Positions 34,270-42,918 of a stretch of 64,000 nt of DNA are shown one piece after another. Every line of letters starts with the position of its first letter. Within the stretch, counting starts at the first letter, position 1. The notes beneath the pieces are model-generated. The model was not told the origin of the DNA and did no database searches. It was given only the letters and a program-made list of their open reading frames with translations. The DNA lies in assembly GCF_030053155.1 (NCBI RefSeq), contig NZ_CP125645.1:62001-126000 (forward strand), written 5' to 3'. Source of the DNA: Rhizobium sp. BT03. Its GTDB lineage: Bacteria; Pseudomonadota; Alphaproteobacteria; Rhizobiales; Rhizobiaceae. The position numbers and the translations under genes are program-made.

Positions 34270-37113
34270 TCAGCCCACTGGCGTACCGCGGCGCTTCTCG
34301 ACATCGGCGGTGATCGCGTCCCAGTTCTCAGGCGTAAGCTCGCGCTGTTCCGGTTCGCGGGGCGCGGGATTGACGCCGCCCTTGGCGCCGACGATCGGGC
34401 CGGTTTTGGCGTAGATGCCGACCGTGTCGTTGACCGTGCGCTTGAGCATGTCGTTCATCATGTCGGTCTGCTTGTGGAAAGCCTTTTCCTGCTTGATGCT
34501 CTGATAGATGGTAAAGCCCGACCAGGCCGCCCAGGACACCGCGCCGGCGACCGCGAAGGCGAGCGAGAAGCCGCCGGAGACCAGCGCTACCGTTGCACCC
34601 GTGCGCCCGAGGAAGGTGGAATTCACCAGCATATTGGCAACGCCGGCAATGCCCTCGATCGCGCCGATTGTGTCCGCCGCGGTTCCGATGCCCATGAAGA
34701 TGAGATCGACCGGGTCGCCCTTGCCGCTCGTGAGCCCCTGCAGGAACTGGTAATACTCCACCGGCAGCCAGGCGACGCCGGCAACGGCGCCGACCGTCGT
34801 CCCGGTATTTTTGAAGAAGGCGGAAAGCACGCTGCGCTGCGCCCGCGCCAGCTCGTCGGAAACGCCGACGAGCGAGCTGATCCCATCCAGCAGCGAAAAA
34901 TTCGACGCCTTGATCGCCGAGCCGAGTGCACTGCCCATGTGAGCCAGCGCGCCAAGGGCGTGCAGAACCACGACGCCGATGCTGTCCCAGGTCGGGCTCG
35001 TCATGTTGAGGCCGGCATAGATGGAGCGGGAGGCGGTGAGCACCGACATCACGCCGGAGGAGAGCGCCGCCTTGTATTTCACCGGATCGACGCCTGCCGG
35101 CGCCGCGGTGGCGGTCTTGTCGATCAGCTTGCCAAGTTCGGCCTTGATGGTTTCGATGCTGCCGCCCGGACGCATCAACCCCCAGAGCGAGGTGAAGACC
35201 GTCGTGAAGTTGGTCTTGTATAGCGCCATGGCTTCGGCATTGCCCTTGAACAGGGTTTCGGCCAGTGCGTCCAGGCTCGGGGCAATGATCTTCTTGATCG
35301 CCTCTTCGGCGGTTTTGCCGTCGACCATGATCGGATCGATCACATCCGTACCCGGCATCAGCGTCTTCATCAGCCCCGACATGGAAAGCCCCATGTCCTT
35401 GAGGCTCGATGTCAGATATTCGCTGTCGATATAGGGCAGGTCGAGAGCCTGGATGGTCTTGCTCCAGCCGTTGTCCTTGGTGCCGAACATGCGCTCGGCG
35501 ATCCAAGCGTCGCCGCCGCTGCCTGCGAAGAAGCGCCCGTCACCTGAGCCGTTGGCGGCGATCCCCTTGCCGGCCAGTCCGGTGCCGACCATGATCATCG
35601 CCATGACGTCGTTGAACGAATAGCTGGCGAGATTGCTGGAGGGTAGCGGCGAGATGCTCTTGTCCCAGTCGGTATTGGTCGGCAGCTTCGAGACCAGGCT
35701 GGTGCCCATGACGAGCCCTTCCAGTGCCGTCTGCACCGCATGGCGGTAGCCCCAGACCTCCTTGCCGCCGGGGGCGTTCAGCCGCGACGTCAGGCGCTCC
35801 AGATTGCCGGCGAGATCGCCGATGCCGATTTCTCCGGCGCCGACCTTGTCGAGCAGCGGACCGAGAAGCGCCTTGACGTCGGCCTTGAACTGATCGCGAA
35901 CCTCGGCGCTGTCTCCCCCGTAAAACTGGTTGGCCATCGCCTGGATGGTTGGGTTGAACAGGTGGGTGATATTGTTGGGAACGGTGCTGCCGAATTCGGA
36001 AGCCGCAACCTTCTTCAAACCGTCGAGGTCGATCTTCAGATCCGGGAACAGGCTGCCGCCGAGCCCGAGCGACTGGTCGGAATCGACCACCGGCAGAACG
36101 GAGCCGAGCCCCTTCAGCTCCCGTTCGGTCTTGTCGCCGGCCAGTCCCATGCGGATCAGGCCATCGAGCGCCGTCGTCGGATCGGAGATCGTCGGCAGCA
36201 CGTTCTTGTCGAAGAATTCGGCATAGGTCTTGTCGGCGATCGCCGAGCGCTGCTTCACGAAATCGTCGGGAAGCACCATGGAATAAAAGCCGAGCGCGGC
36301 ATTATATTCCTTGAGAATGGTGGCGACATCCTTGCCGGATTTGAGGCCGTCGTTCAGCAGGCCGCCATTGACGATGTCGCGCTCGAAGGCATCCTCGACC
36401 TTCGTACGCAGGTCCTTCATCTTCTCGTCACGCGTGATCGTGTCGTTGATGATCTCGGACGCATCCTTGTTCGTATCGGCCGGTGCGACGCGGTAGCCGG
36501 AGAAGATCAGCTTGAAGGCCTTCAGCGCCTTCTCCGTCATCAGCGAGTTGACGTCGGGGTCCGATCCCAGGATGGCGATCGACTTGTCGAGATCCTTCAG
36601 GATCTCCTGGTCGTTATAAATGCCGCGCTGGTTGTCACCGAGGCTGTCCTTGTATTTGCCGAAGGTCGCCTTGGTCTGAAGCAGATCGAGATACATGATC
36701 AGTTTCTGCTCGGCGGTGTAATTCTGCGGGTTTTTGACGACGTCGATGCTCTCGAAGGACTTGTCCTTGTCCTTCAGCCCTTCCATGAAGCCCTGGTTGA
36801 TCTCGCTCATGAAATCGGAATTGAACAGGAGATCGATGACCGGCTGGATCGGCGCGGTCGGGCTGGAAACGCCATTCGATGTGCCGGCGAGCGAAACGAA
36901 CTTCGGGCTGGTCGTCTGCGCCGATGTGGACGAGAAAATCGTCAGGCCTGCCGTCGTCGTCCCGTCAGAGGCAAAGGGCGATGCCTTCTTGACCGTGGTG
37001 CTCGTGGTCTTGCCCTGGCTCGTGGAATTTTCGGACTTAGGATCGGACTTGGCGTTTAGCCGGAGAAATGAAACCGTATCGATATCCGAAGATGCTGGTG
37101 CGATCGATGACAT
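34270..37113 (-). CDS. Large NolX/HrpF-like T3SS translocator candidate, copy 1
   Basis: A 947-residue protein without Sec signal. Residues 1-90 are Ser/Thr-rich and disordered, as in type III substrates. Then come a module A (about 131-300; YTAEQKLIMYLDLLQTKATF), module B (about 345-571; shared almost base for base with the neighbouring gene) and a diverged second B-like module (about 590-720; APSLDALAETLFKGNAEAM). The C-terminal 230 residues hold several hydrophobic segments, the strongest at about 834-864 (TGATVALVSGGFSLAFAVAG), suitable for insertion in a host membrane. Repeats plus C-terminal hydrophobic helices are the plan of HrpF/PopF/NolX translocators. The specific family is inferred. 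RBS AAAGGGAA precedes ATG 37113. Confidence 0.55.
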   Translation of the reverse strand: MSSIAPASSDIDTVSFLRLNAKSDPKSENSTSQGKTTSTTVKKASPFASDGTTTAGLTIFSSTSAQTTSPKFVSLAGTSNGVSSPTAPIQPVIDLLFNSDFMSEINQGFMEGLKDKDKSFESIDVVKNPQNYTAEQKLIMYLDLLQTKATFGKYKDSLGDNQRGIYNDQEILKDLDKSIAILGSDPDVNSLMTEKALKAFKLIFSGYRVAPADTNKDASEIINDTITRDEKMKDLRTKVEDAFERDIVNGGLLNDGLKSGKDVATILKEYNAALGFYSMVLPDDFVKQRSAIADKTYAEFFDKNVLPTISDPTTALDGLIRMGLAGDKTERELKGLGSVLPVVDSDQSLGLGGSLFPDLKIDLDGLKKVAASEFGSTVPNNITHLFNPTIQAMANQFYGGDSAEVRDQFKADVKALLGPLLDKVGAGEIGIGDLAGNLERLTSRLNAPGGKEVWGYRHAVQTALEGLVMGTSLVSKLPTNTDWDKSISPLPSSNLASYSFNDVMAMIMVGTGLAGKGIAANGSGDGRFFAGSGGDAWIAERMFGTKDNGWSKTIQALDLPYIDSEYLTSSLKDMGLSMSGLMKTLMPGTDVIDPIMVDGKTAEEAIKKIIAPSLDALAETLFKGNAEAMALYKTNFTTVFTSLWGLMRPGGSIETIKAELGKLIDKTATAAPAGVDPVKYKAALSSGVMSVLTASRSIYAGLNMTSPTWDSIGVVVLHALGALAHMGSALGSAIKASNFSLLDGISSLVGVSDELARAQRSVLSAFFKNTGTTVGAVAGVAWLPVEYYQFLQGLTSGKGDPVDLIFMGIGTAADTIGAIEGIAGVANMLVNSTFLGRTGATVALVSGGFSLAFAVAGAVSWAAWSGFTIYQSIKQEKAFHKQTDMMNDMLKRTVNDTVGIYAKTGPIVGAKGGVNPAPREPEQRELTPENWDAITADVEKRRGTPVG
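35402..36036. repeat. Near-identical 635-bp module shared with 39049-39683 (copy 1)
   Basis: The block aligns without gaps to 39049-39683 (constant offset 3647). Apart from scattered single-base differences (for example near 35413, 35949, 35980 and 35991), the only divergent part is a 28-base patch, 35803-35830, which changes IGIGDLAGN to VSQADLGGL. It encodes residues about 360-571 of translocator candidate 1. Confidence 0.9.
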
Positions 37114-37343
37114 GCGTTCCCTTTGATTTTCTTTTTCCGCTTTCCGCGGGTGACGTCGTTTACCTTACGTTAGGCATAAGATCGACCTTTGCGTGATAAT
37201 TCAAGCCCGATCGCGACATCGCGGTTGCATAAAATGCGGCGGCCTCGCGCGGAGAGATCAAAAATCGCATTTTACCGGGGCTCGCACGGCATTTTCCCGG
37301 TTTTTGCCGGGGCGGCGGTCATCGTTGCCGCCGACGAATGCCT
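37114..37343. other. Spacer between the two translocator genes
   Basis: No gene is visible. It contains an inverted repeat AAAATGCG (37231-37238) / CGCATTTT (37266-37273) and a small stem CCCGG/CCGGG (37296-37311), the latter possibly helping to end the upstream minus-strand transcript. The promoter or ribosome site of copy 1 lies at its low-coordinate end. Confidence 0.4.
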
Positions 37344-39953
37344 TTACCAGATGAATGACGGGTCCGGCCGGAACTCGAGATGCACGGACTCGCCGGTGTA
37401 GCGCTCCAGCTTCTCGTTCAGCTGCTTTTCCATCTTGTCGAGCTTCTTCACGCCATTGGCCATATCCCATAGGCCAAGCGCCAGCCCGACGCCTGATGCG
37501 ACGAGGCCGGTGACCAGCCCGGCCGCGGCAAGGCCGGCTTTGGCGGCGTTGCTGAAGATGGTCACCACTTCGGGCGCCACCGTTCCAAGCCCTGAGAAGG
37601 CGCGGGACATGGCGTTGGTCAGATAGAGCATCGCTTCGGAGAAGCCGATCAGTGCATTGCCGGTGCCGGCAATGCCGCCGATGATTTCGAGCGCGCCCTT
37701 GGCGCGGTCACCGGCCTTCATCGACCGCGACGCCGAATAGAAGCCGAGGCCCGCCATGGCGAGGCCGCCGGCCGCGCCGAGAATCTTGCCGGCCGCTTCC
37801 ATCGTCTTCGGCGAGAAGCTCATGGAGATCCCCTTGCCCCAGCTGCCCGGCTGATTGCCGAAGGCGCTGAACGGCTTGCCGGCAACGTCGAGATTCTTGC
37901 CCAACCCTTCCATCGTCATGCCGACGATCTGCGTCGCCGAGCCGACCGCGGCGGCGATATCGGCCGGCGTCCACTTGCCGCCGACGCCGAGGCCGCGCGC
38001 CACCAGCACGCTCGACATGCTGAGCATCTGGACGGCATGGACGAGGCCGGCCTTGTACACCTCGGCATCGATGCCGGCGGGTGTGCGGGTCTGGCGCGGC
38101 AGGTCGAGCGAATCCTTGAAGGAGGCGACCGCGTCGTCGAGCTTCATGCCGCCGCGCACCATGCGCAGAACACCGTCGACGTCGCGCGCTATGTCCTGCG
38201 CCAGGTTCTGTTTCAGGGTTTCGCCGCTATCCGCCGGGCCGTTTTTGCTGATGAAATCCTCGGCGAACGTGTTTGCCAACTGGCTGATGGCGTCATTCGT
38301 CGCGCCGGGCACGAAGGTGTCATCCGGCCCCGACAGCAGCGGCTGGAGATCGACGCCCTGGCCGTCGCCGATATAATGTTCCTTGACGATGTTGGCGAAG
38401 GTGACGTTCGCGGCGTCGATATGCGCGTCGATATAATCCTGGGGCAGGAGATCGACGAGCGTGTTGAGCTCGGAATAATAATTCTTCAGGGCGTCGTCGA
38501 AGCTCTTGCCGGCGCTGAGCGCCCGGTCGATCGCCTTGCCGCCGCCGATATCGATCAGATAGGCGTCTTCGATGTTGGTGAGCAGATCGGAATTCTCAGG
38601 ACGCTGCAGATATTCCTTCATGCCGCTCGCGAATATGTCCGAGAGATGCTGCTGCGTCGCAGGATCGGCCGTCAGCTTTTCGATCCGTGCGTCGAGGTCC
38701 TTGCCGACGCGCTCGCCATCGGGCACGCTGTCGCCATATTGGCTCATATAGCCATTGAACTGCTGCTTGATCTCGATGAGGTCGTAGAGCAGCGTCGCCT
38801 TCTGCTCCGGCGTCAGCTGGTCGAGGTGGTCCATGTTGTCGGGCGCGACGAAATCGCGGTTCACGTCCTTCACGGCGTCGCCGAGAATGCCGTATTTGAG
38901 TTCGTCGAGCTTCTTCAGCGTCGGTTCATAGGCCGTCGACGGCGCATAACCGCGCAGCACCTTGCTTTCGAGGATGTCGTTCTCGTCGATCGGGCGCTCC
39001 ACGACGGGCTCGGTGACCTCCACGCCCATGGCGCGCGCCATCTTCTTCAGGCTCGATGTTAGATATTCGCTGTCGATATAGGGCAGGTCGAGAGCCTGGA
39101 TGGTCTTGCTCCAGCCGTTGTCCTTGGTGCCGAACATGCGCTCGGCGATCCAAGCGTCGCCGCCGCTGCCTGCGAAGAAGCGCCCGTCACCTGAGCCGTT
39201 GGCGGCGATCCCCTTGCCGGCCAGTCCGGTGCCGACCATGATCATCGCCATGACGTCGTTGAACGAATAGCTGGCGAGATTGCTGGAGGGTAGCGGCGAG
39301 ATGCTCTTGTCCCAGTCGGTATTGGTCGGCAGCTTCGAGACCAGGCTGGTGCCCATGACGAGCCCTTCCAGTGCCGTCTGCACCGCATGGCGGTAGCCCC
39401 AGACCTCCTTGCCGCCGGGGGCGTTCAGCCGCGACGTCAGGCGCTCCAGTAGGCCGCCGAGGTCAGCTTGACTGACCTCTCCGGCGCCGACCTTGTCGAG
39501 CAGCGGACCGAGAAGCGCCTTGACGTCGGCCTTGAACTGATCGCGAACCTCGGCGCTGTCTCCCCCGTAAAACTGGTTGGCCATCGCCTGGATGGTCGGG
39601 TTGAACAGGTGGGTGATATTGTTGGGCACGGTGCTGTCGAATTCGGAAGCCGCAACCTTCTTCAAACCGTCGAGGTCGATCTTGAGGTCGGTGCCCGGAT
39701 CGGTTTCGGTCGTGCTCGCCTTTGCATCGACCAGTATCGCGGAGCCGCCGCTTTTGGCCGGCGTAGGCCCGACGAAGCCCAGCCGCGCGGCGGAGATGTC
39801 GAGCGCCTGGCCGTCGCCACTCGGCGCGATCTTGCGTATTTCGCTGGCGTCGATGGTTTTTGCCGATGCATAACGGCCGGTCACGTCTTTCTGCCCGAGG
39901 TCCACGACCAGGGTTTCAACCTCTTTCGATCCGCTGCCAACACGTTCCAACAT
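37344..39953 (-). CDS. Large NolX/HrpF-like T3SS translocator candidate, copy 2
   Basis: An 869-residue paralogue of the gene at 34270-37113, but with modules in another order: a short N-terminus, module B (about 91-302, the near-identical block), module A (about 375-520; LTPEQKATLLYDLIEIKQQF), a second, diverged B-like module (about 530-650; ATNDAISQLANTFAEDFISK) and a hydrophobic C-terminal region (AGLAAAGLVTGLVASGVGLA, about 800-827) ending in a coiled helix (KKLDKMEKQLNEKLERYTGE). There is no Sec signal. ATG 39953 follows CAGGAGTGACGAAATC; a GTG at 39983 is in frame but less likely. It is probably exported by the T3SS together with copy 1. Confidence 0.55.
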   Translation of the reverse strand: MLERVGSGSKEVETLVVDLGQKDVTGRYASAKTIDASEIRKIAPSGDGQALDISAARLGFVGPTPAKSGGSAILVDAKASTTETDPGTDLKIDLDGLKKVAASEFDSTVPNNITHLFNPTIQAMANQFYGGDSAEVRDQFKADVKALLGPLLDKVGAGEVSQADLGGLLERLTSRLNAPGGKEVWGYRHAVQTALEGLVMGTSLVSKLPTNTDWDKSISPLPSSNLASYSFNDVMAMIMVGTGLAGKGIAANGSGDGRFFAGSGGDAWIAERMFGTKDNGWSKTIQALDLPYIDSEYLTSSLKKMARAMGVEVTEPVVERPIDENDILESKVLRGYAPSTAYEPTLKKLDELKYGILGDAVKDVNRDFVAPDNMDHLDQLTPEQKATLLYDLIEIKQQFNGYMSQYGDSVPDGERVGKDLDARIEKLTADPATQQHLSDIFASGMKEYLQRPENSDLLTNIEDAYLIDIGGGKAIDRALSAGKSFDDALKNYYSELNTLVDLLPQDYIDAHIDAANVTFANIVKEHYIGDGQGVDLQPLLSGPDDTFVPGATNDAISQLANTFAEDFISKNGPADSGETLKQNLAQDIARDVDGVLRMVRGGMKLDDAVASFKDSLDLPRQTRTPAGIDAEVYKAGLVHAVQMLSMSSVLVARGLGVGGKWTPADIAAAVGSATQIVGMTMEGLGKNLDVAGKPFSAFGNQPGSWGKGISMSFSPKTMEAAGKILGAAGGLAMAGLGFYSASRSMKAGDRAKGALEIIGGIAGTGNALIGFSEAMLYLTNAMSRAFSGLGTVAPEVVTIFSNAAKAGLAAAGLVTGLVASGVGLALGLWDMANGVKKLDKMEKQLNEKLERYTGESVHLEFRPDPSFIW
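39049..39683. repeat. Near-identical 635-bp module shared with 35402-36036 (copy 2)
   Basis: Partner of the block above, in direct orientation 3647 bases away; homologous recombination between the copies would delete or fuse the intervening sequence. The divergent 28-base patch is at 39450-39477. Sequence on both sides of the block is unrelated between the two genes at DNA level. Confidence 0.9.
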
Positions 39954-40110
39954 GATTTCGTCACTCCTGATCGACGGCCGCACCAGCGGAGACCCGGACG
40001 TCTCGTTAGGTCAGAAGTTTTTCAGTTATGTGACAAAGTGGAGCGTTGGAACATCGGTAACGGATCGTACCGGACGTCGTCGCGGTGGCTCTTTCCGTCG
40101 ACGGTCGAAG

Positions 40111-41142
40111 CTAATTGACCGCGACCGGTTTGGAACGCATGCGCGAAACCGTTTCGCGTTCCGCCCGCTTGCAGCGCATCGGCGGCAGGCCGCGATCCAT
40201 CAGGTCCATATCCTCGAGCACCATGTCGCCCATCTTCTTGAAGGCGCTGTCGAGGGCGCCGGCCCGATGCGCCGAGCGGATGAAGCCTTTCAGGCTCCGC
40301 ACCGGGTGGTCGGCCGGCAGCGGCTCCTCCGGGTAGACGTCGCTTGCCGCGACGATATGACCAGACGAGACGGCCGCCATCAGCGCTTCGAAATCGACGA
40401 CGTCGGCGCGGCTGAGCAGGATGAAGGCCGCCCCGCGGCGCATGCCGGCGAAGGCGTCGGCACCGAGAAATCCCTTGTTTTCACTGGTGACGGCGGCGAC
40501 GACGAAGACGAAATCGCTCTTTGTCAGCACATCCTCCAGGCTTGCCGGCTCGACGCCGTTTTCCTCGAGGATCGAGCGGGGCAGCCAGGGATCGAACACC
40601 CTGATGCGCGCCCTGAAGCCGGACAGCAGCCGGCGCAGGGCCTTGCCGAGATCGCCGAAGCCGACGATGCCGATCTCGGAACCGGCGATCAGCCGGGCAC
40701 TCGCATTGCCCTCCCCGCCCCAGAGTTCGGCGCCCTGGCGGAAGGCGACATCCGCATCGACGATGCCGCGCGCCAGGGCCAGCGCGAAGCCGAGACCGAT
40801 TTCGGCGACCGGCTCGGCGAAGACCTGGCCCGTCGTCACGACATGGATGCCGCGCTCGAAAAGCACCTCATAGGGCATGTTGTTCAACAGATTGCTTTCG
40901 ACGTTGAGGATCGAGCGCAGGGCCGGCATTCCAGCCAGCGTTTCCACTGAGAGCGGCGGCTGGCCGATGATGTAACGGGTCCTGCCGAGGATCTCGTCGC
41001 CGAGCCCGGCGATATTTTCGGGATCGGCCTCGACGATTTCATATTTCGCCTGCAGTTCGGCGCGCGCCTTGTCGGTGAAGATCAGATCGAGCGTGCGCGG
41101 CTCGGGCGCGCTGATTACCAGCGGCCGTTCGGTCTTCGTCAT
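40111..41142 (-). CDS. D-isomer 2-hydroxyacid dehydrogenase-family protein
   Basis: The 343-residue NAD-binding oxidoreductase contains the Rossmann motif IGIVGFGDLGKAL and the catalytic set Arg (LLSRADVVDFEAL), Glu (SDVYPEEPLP) and His (SAHRAGALDSAF). The N-terminal catalytic half includes ILNVESNLLNNMPYEVLFER and TTGQVFAEPVAEIGLGFALA. ATG 41142 is preceded by GGAGGAGATCCCC. The substrate is a 2-hydroxy or 2-keto acid of unknown identity. It shares the minus strand with the T3SS genes but looks metabolic, and probably marks the edge of the T3SS island. A C-terminal tail rich in Arg and Met follows the domain. Confidence 0.85.
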   Translation of the reverse strand: MTKTERPLVISAPEPRTLDLIFTDKARAELQAKYEIVEADPENIAGLGDEILGRTRYIIGQPPLSVETLAGMPALRSILNVESNLLNNMPYEVLFERGIHVVTTGQVFAEPVAEIGLGFALALARGIVDADVAFRQGAELWGGEGNASARLIAGSEIGIVGFGDLGKALRRLLSGFRARIRVFDPWLPRSILEENGVEPASLEDVLTKSDFVFVVAAVTSENKGFLGADAFAGMRRGAAFILLSRADVVDFEALMAAVSSGHIVAASDVYPEEPLPADHPVRSLKGFIRSAHRAGALDSAFKKMGDMVLEDMDLMDRGLPPMRCKRAERETVSRMRSKPVAVN

Positions 41143-41444
41143 GGGGATCTCCTCCATCGCGGCGATCTGCCGCCTCGGCTGGATTGATAGCCGCTGTGCC
41201 TGGCTCTTTCCAGCATGCGGAAGAAACTGTTTAAAACGCGAAGGGGCTCGGCACGCCGGCCGAGTGATGGGCGGCGCTATCGAAAGCGGCATCTGCCTAT
41301 CAGATAAGCAATTGAATCGGCTTGGTATTTCACGGCATTTTCGTTGACGGCGCGAATTCTTTGAACTAGCGTGATGCGCGCGACCTGGAACCGGGCCTGT
41401 ATTCGGCCGCCGCCGGATTTCGAAACCTCACGAGGAAATGAACC

Positions 41445-42044
41445 ATGAAATCAGCACTCAAGAGCGGCCTGCTGGCCTTGGCTGCCGCCGCGCTTCCAGC
41501 CGTCGCCTATGCGCATACCGGTGTTGGTCAAACCTCCGGTTTTGTCCACGGCTTCAGTCATCCCGTTTCCGGTCTCGATCATGTCCTCGCCATGGTGATG
41601 GTCGGCGTTTTCGCATTTCAGCTCGGTGGCCGCGCCACCTGGCTGGTGCCGGCGACCTTCGTTCTGGTGATGGCGCTTGGCGGTGCTCTCGGCGTTTCCG
41701 GCGTCAATCTTCCCTTCGTTGAAACCGGCATTGCGCTTTCCGTGGTCGTCCTCGGCGCGATCGTTGCGCTCAATGTCAAGGCGCCGACCGCCCTTGCGAT
41801 GGGTGTCGTCGGCCTCTTCGCGATCTTTCACGGGCATGCCCACGGGGTGGAGATGCCGGAGGATGCCGGCGGTGCCGCTTATGCTGCCGGTTTCATGATT
41901 GCGACCGCGCTTCTCCATGCCGCCGGCCTCGGTCTTGGCTATGTCATCGGCCGTGCCGGTGAACGGCAGGGCGCCTTCGTAACGCGCGCGGCTGGCAGTG
42001 TTGCCGCCATAGCAGGCGTCGGCATCCTTGCCGGCATGATTTAA
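41445..42044 (+). CDS. hupE: HupE/UreJ-family metal transporter
   Basis: The 199-residue membrane protein has a cleavable-looking signal segment (MKSALKSGLLALAAAALPAV, cleavage near AYA-HTG) and the family motif HGFSHPVSGLDHVLAMVMVG, which supplies the His and Asp ligands for nickel or cobalt, plus FHGHAHGVEMP in the middle. About six membrane segments follow. HupE/UreJ proteins import Ni2+ for hydrogenase or urease; no such enzyme is in this window, so the metal and purpose are unproven. RBS ACGAGGAAATGAACC precedes the ATG, and a clear terminator follows at 42110. Confidence 0.9.
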   Translation: MKSALKSGLLALAAAALPAVAYAHTGVGQTSGFVHGFSHPVSGLDHVLAMVMVGVFAFQLGGRATWLVPATFVLVMALGGALGVSGVNLPFVETGIALSVVVLGAIVALNVKAPTALAMGVVGLFAIFHGHAHGVEMPEDAGGAAYAAGFMIATALLHAAGLGLGYVIGRAGERQGAFVTRAAGSVAAIAGVGILAGMI

Positions 42045-42109
42045 GCCAACGGCATTCCGTCTGCCTCCATCAGTGGCGGCAGTCGCGTCTATCATCGCAG
42101 TTCAATCAG

Positions 42110-42140
42110 AACGCCCGGTAACGCATTGCCGGGCGTTTTT
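42110..42140 (+). terminator. Rho-independent terminator after hupE
   Basis: AACGCCCGG (42110-42118) pairs with CCGGGCGTT (42129-42137), followed by a T-run ending at 42140. It separates hupE from the cytochrome bd operon. Confidence 0.9.
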
Positions 42141-42167
42141 GCGTTACCGCGGTAAAGTGTGGCGGAA

Positions 42168-42181
42168 TTGACCCAAATCAA
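42168..42181. promoter_or_regulatory. FNR/FixK-type box upstream of the cytochrome bd operon
   Basis: TTGACCCAAATCAA matches the TTGAY-N4-ATCAA consensus bound by FNR, FnrN and FixK, the low-oxygen regulators of rhizobia. It lies 155 bases before the regulator gene that starts the cyd operon, fitting low-oxygen induction. Confidence 0.7.
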
Positions 42182-42290
42182 ATCCAGCCATGTTGCGTCA
42201 GGCTATAGCTGACGCAGGATCGAAGAACGGGCATCCAAATTGACGCAGGACCGCCTTGCCGATTGTCGGCGAGCTGTAACAGTGAGTATA

Positions 42291-42316
42291 GTGATTTCAG
42301 AAATTTCTGAAATCAC
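42291..42316. promoter_or_regulatory. 26-bp perfect palindrome, probable operator of the cyd-linked regulator
   Basis: GTGATTTCAGAAA (42291-42303) followed by its exact reverse complement gives a gapless 26-base palindrome ending 19 bases before the ATG of the MarR/GbsR-type regulator. This position suggests autoregulation and control of cydDCAB. Confidence 0.75.
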
Positions 42317-42335
42317 AGACGTAACGGAAACAACG

Positions 42336-42914
42336 ATGAACCTGCCGCCTCTTGTCCAGTCCTTCGTTCTCCACTTCGGCGAAATGGGCTCCCGCTGGGG
42401 AATAAACCGCACGGTCGGCCAGATCTATGCCCTGCTATTCGTCTCGCCGTCGCCGCTTTGCGCCGAGGAGATCGCCGACTCGCTCGGCATCTCGCGCTCC
42501 AATGTCTCGATGAGCCTGCGCGAATTGCAGGCCTGGAACCTCGTCCTTCTCAGACACAGGCCGGACGACCGCCGCGATTTCTTCACGACGCCGGATGATG
42601 TCTGGCTCATCTTGCGAACGCTTGCCGAGGAACGAAAGAAGCGTGAGGTCGATCCGACGCTGTCGGTTCTGCGCGAAATCCTGATGCAGCGCCCCGCCAG
42701 CGAGGCCGAACGTCATGCGCAGCAGCGTATGAGCGAAATGCACACGCTGATCGAGCAGCTGACCCATTGGTATGAAGACGTAAAACAACTTGAAACCGAA
42801 AGGCTCGCAACGCTACTCTCGCTGGGCGCGAAAGTGACAAAGCTTCTGGAGGCCAAGGACCGGGTGGTTTCGCTCGGCCGCAGCCGCCGGCCGAATCCTG
42901 CGAACAAGAGTTAG
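42336..42914 (+). CDS. GbsR/MarR-type winged-helix regulator
   Basis: The 192-residue protein has a winged helix (GRTVGQIYALLF-like GINRTVGQIYALLFVSPSPL, CAEEIADSLGISRSNVSMSL, RELQAWNLVLLRHRPDDRRD) and a C-terminal dimerising coiled coil. GbsR proteins use this single-domain plan. ATG 42336 gives the usual start; the open frame upstream runs through the palindromic operator and cannot be coding. It ends five bases before cydD, so it is the first gene of the cyd operon and most likely controls it. The signal it senses (redox, thiol, haem) is unknown. Confidence 0.82.
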   Translation: MNLPPLVQSFVLHFGEMGSRWGINRTVGQIYALLFVSPSPLCAEEIADSLGISRSNVSMSLRELQAWNLVLLRHRPDDRRDFFTTPDDVWLILRTLAEERKKREVDPTLSVLREILMQRPASEAERHAQQRMSEMHTLIEQLTHWYEDVKQLETERLATLLSLGAKVTKLLEAKDRVVSLGRSRRPNPANKS

Positions 42915-42918
42915 CGCC

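Noticed and set aside
35402..39683. Repeated block considered as an insertion sequence
   Set aside because: The block is coding in the same frame in both genes, has no terminal inverted repeats or target duplications and encodes no transposase.
20794..39953. Flagellar export genes as alternative identity of the sct cluster
   Set aside because: Presence of SctJ with lipobox and YscJ motifs, RhcC1, an FHA-type SctD and a HrpW-like lyase, and absence of flagellin, hook and rod genes, shows a virulence/symbiosis-type T3SS.
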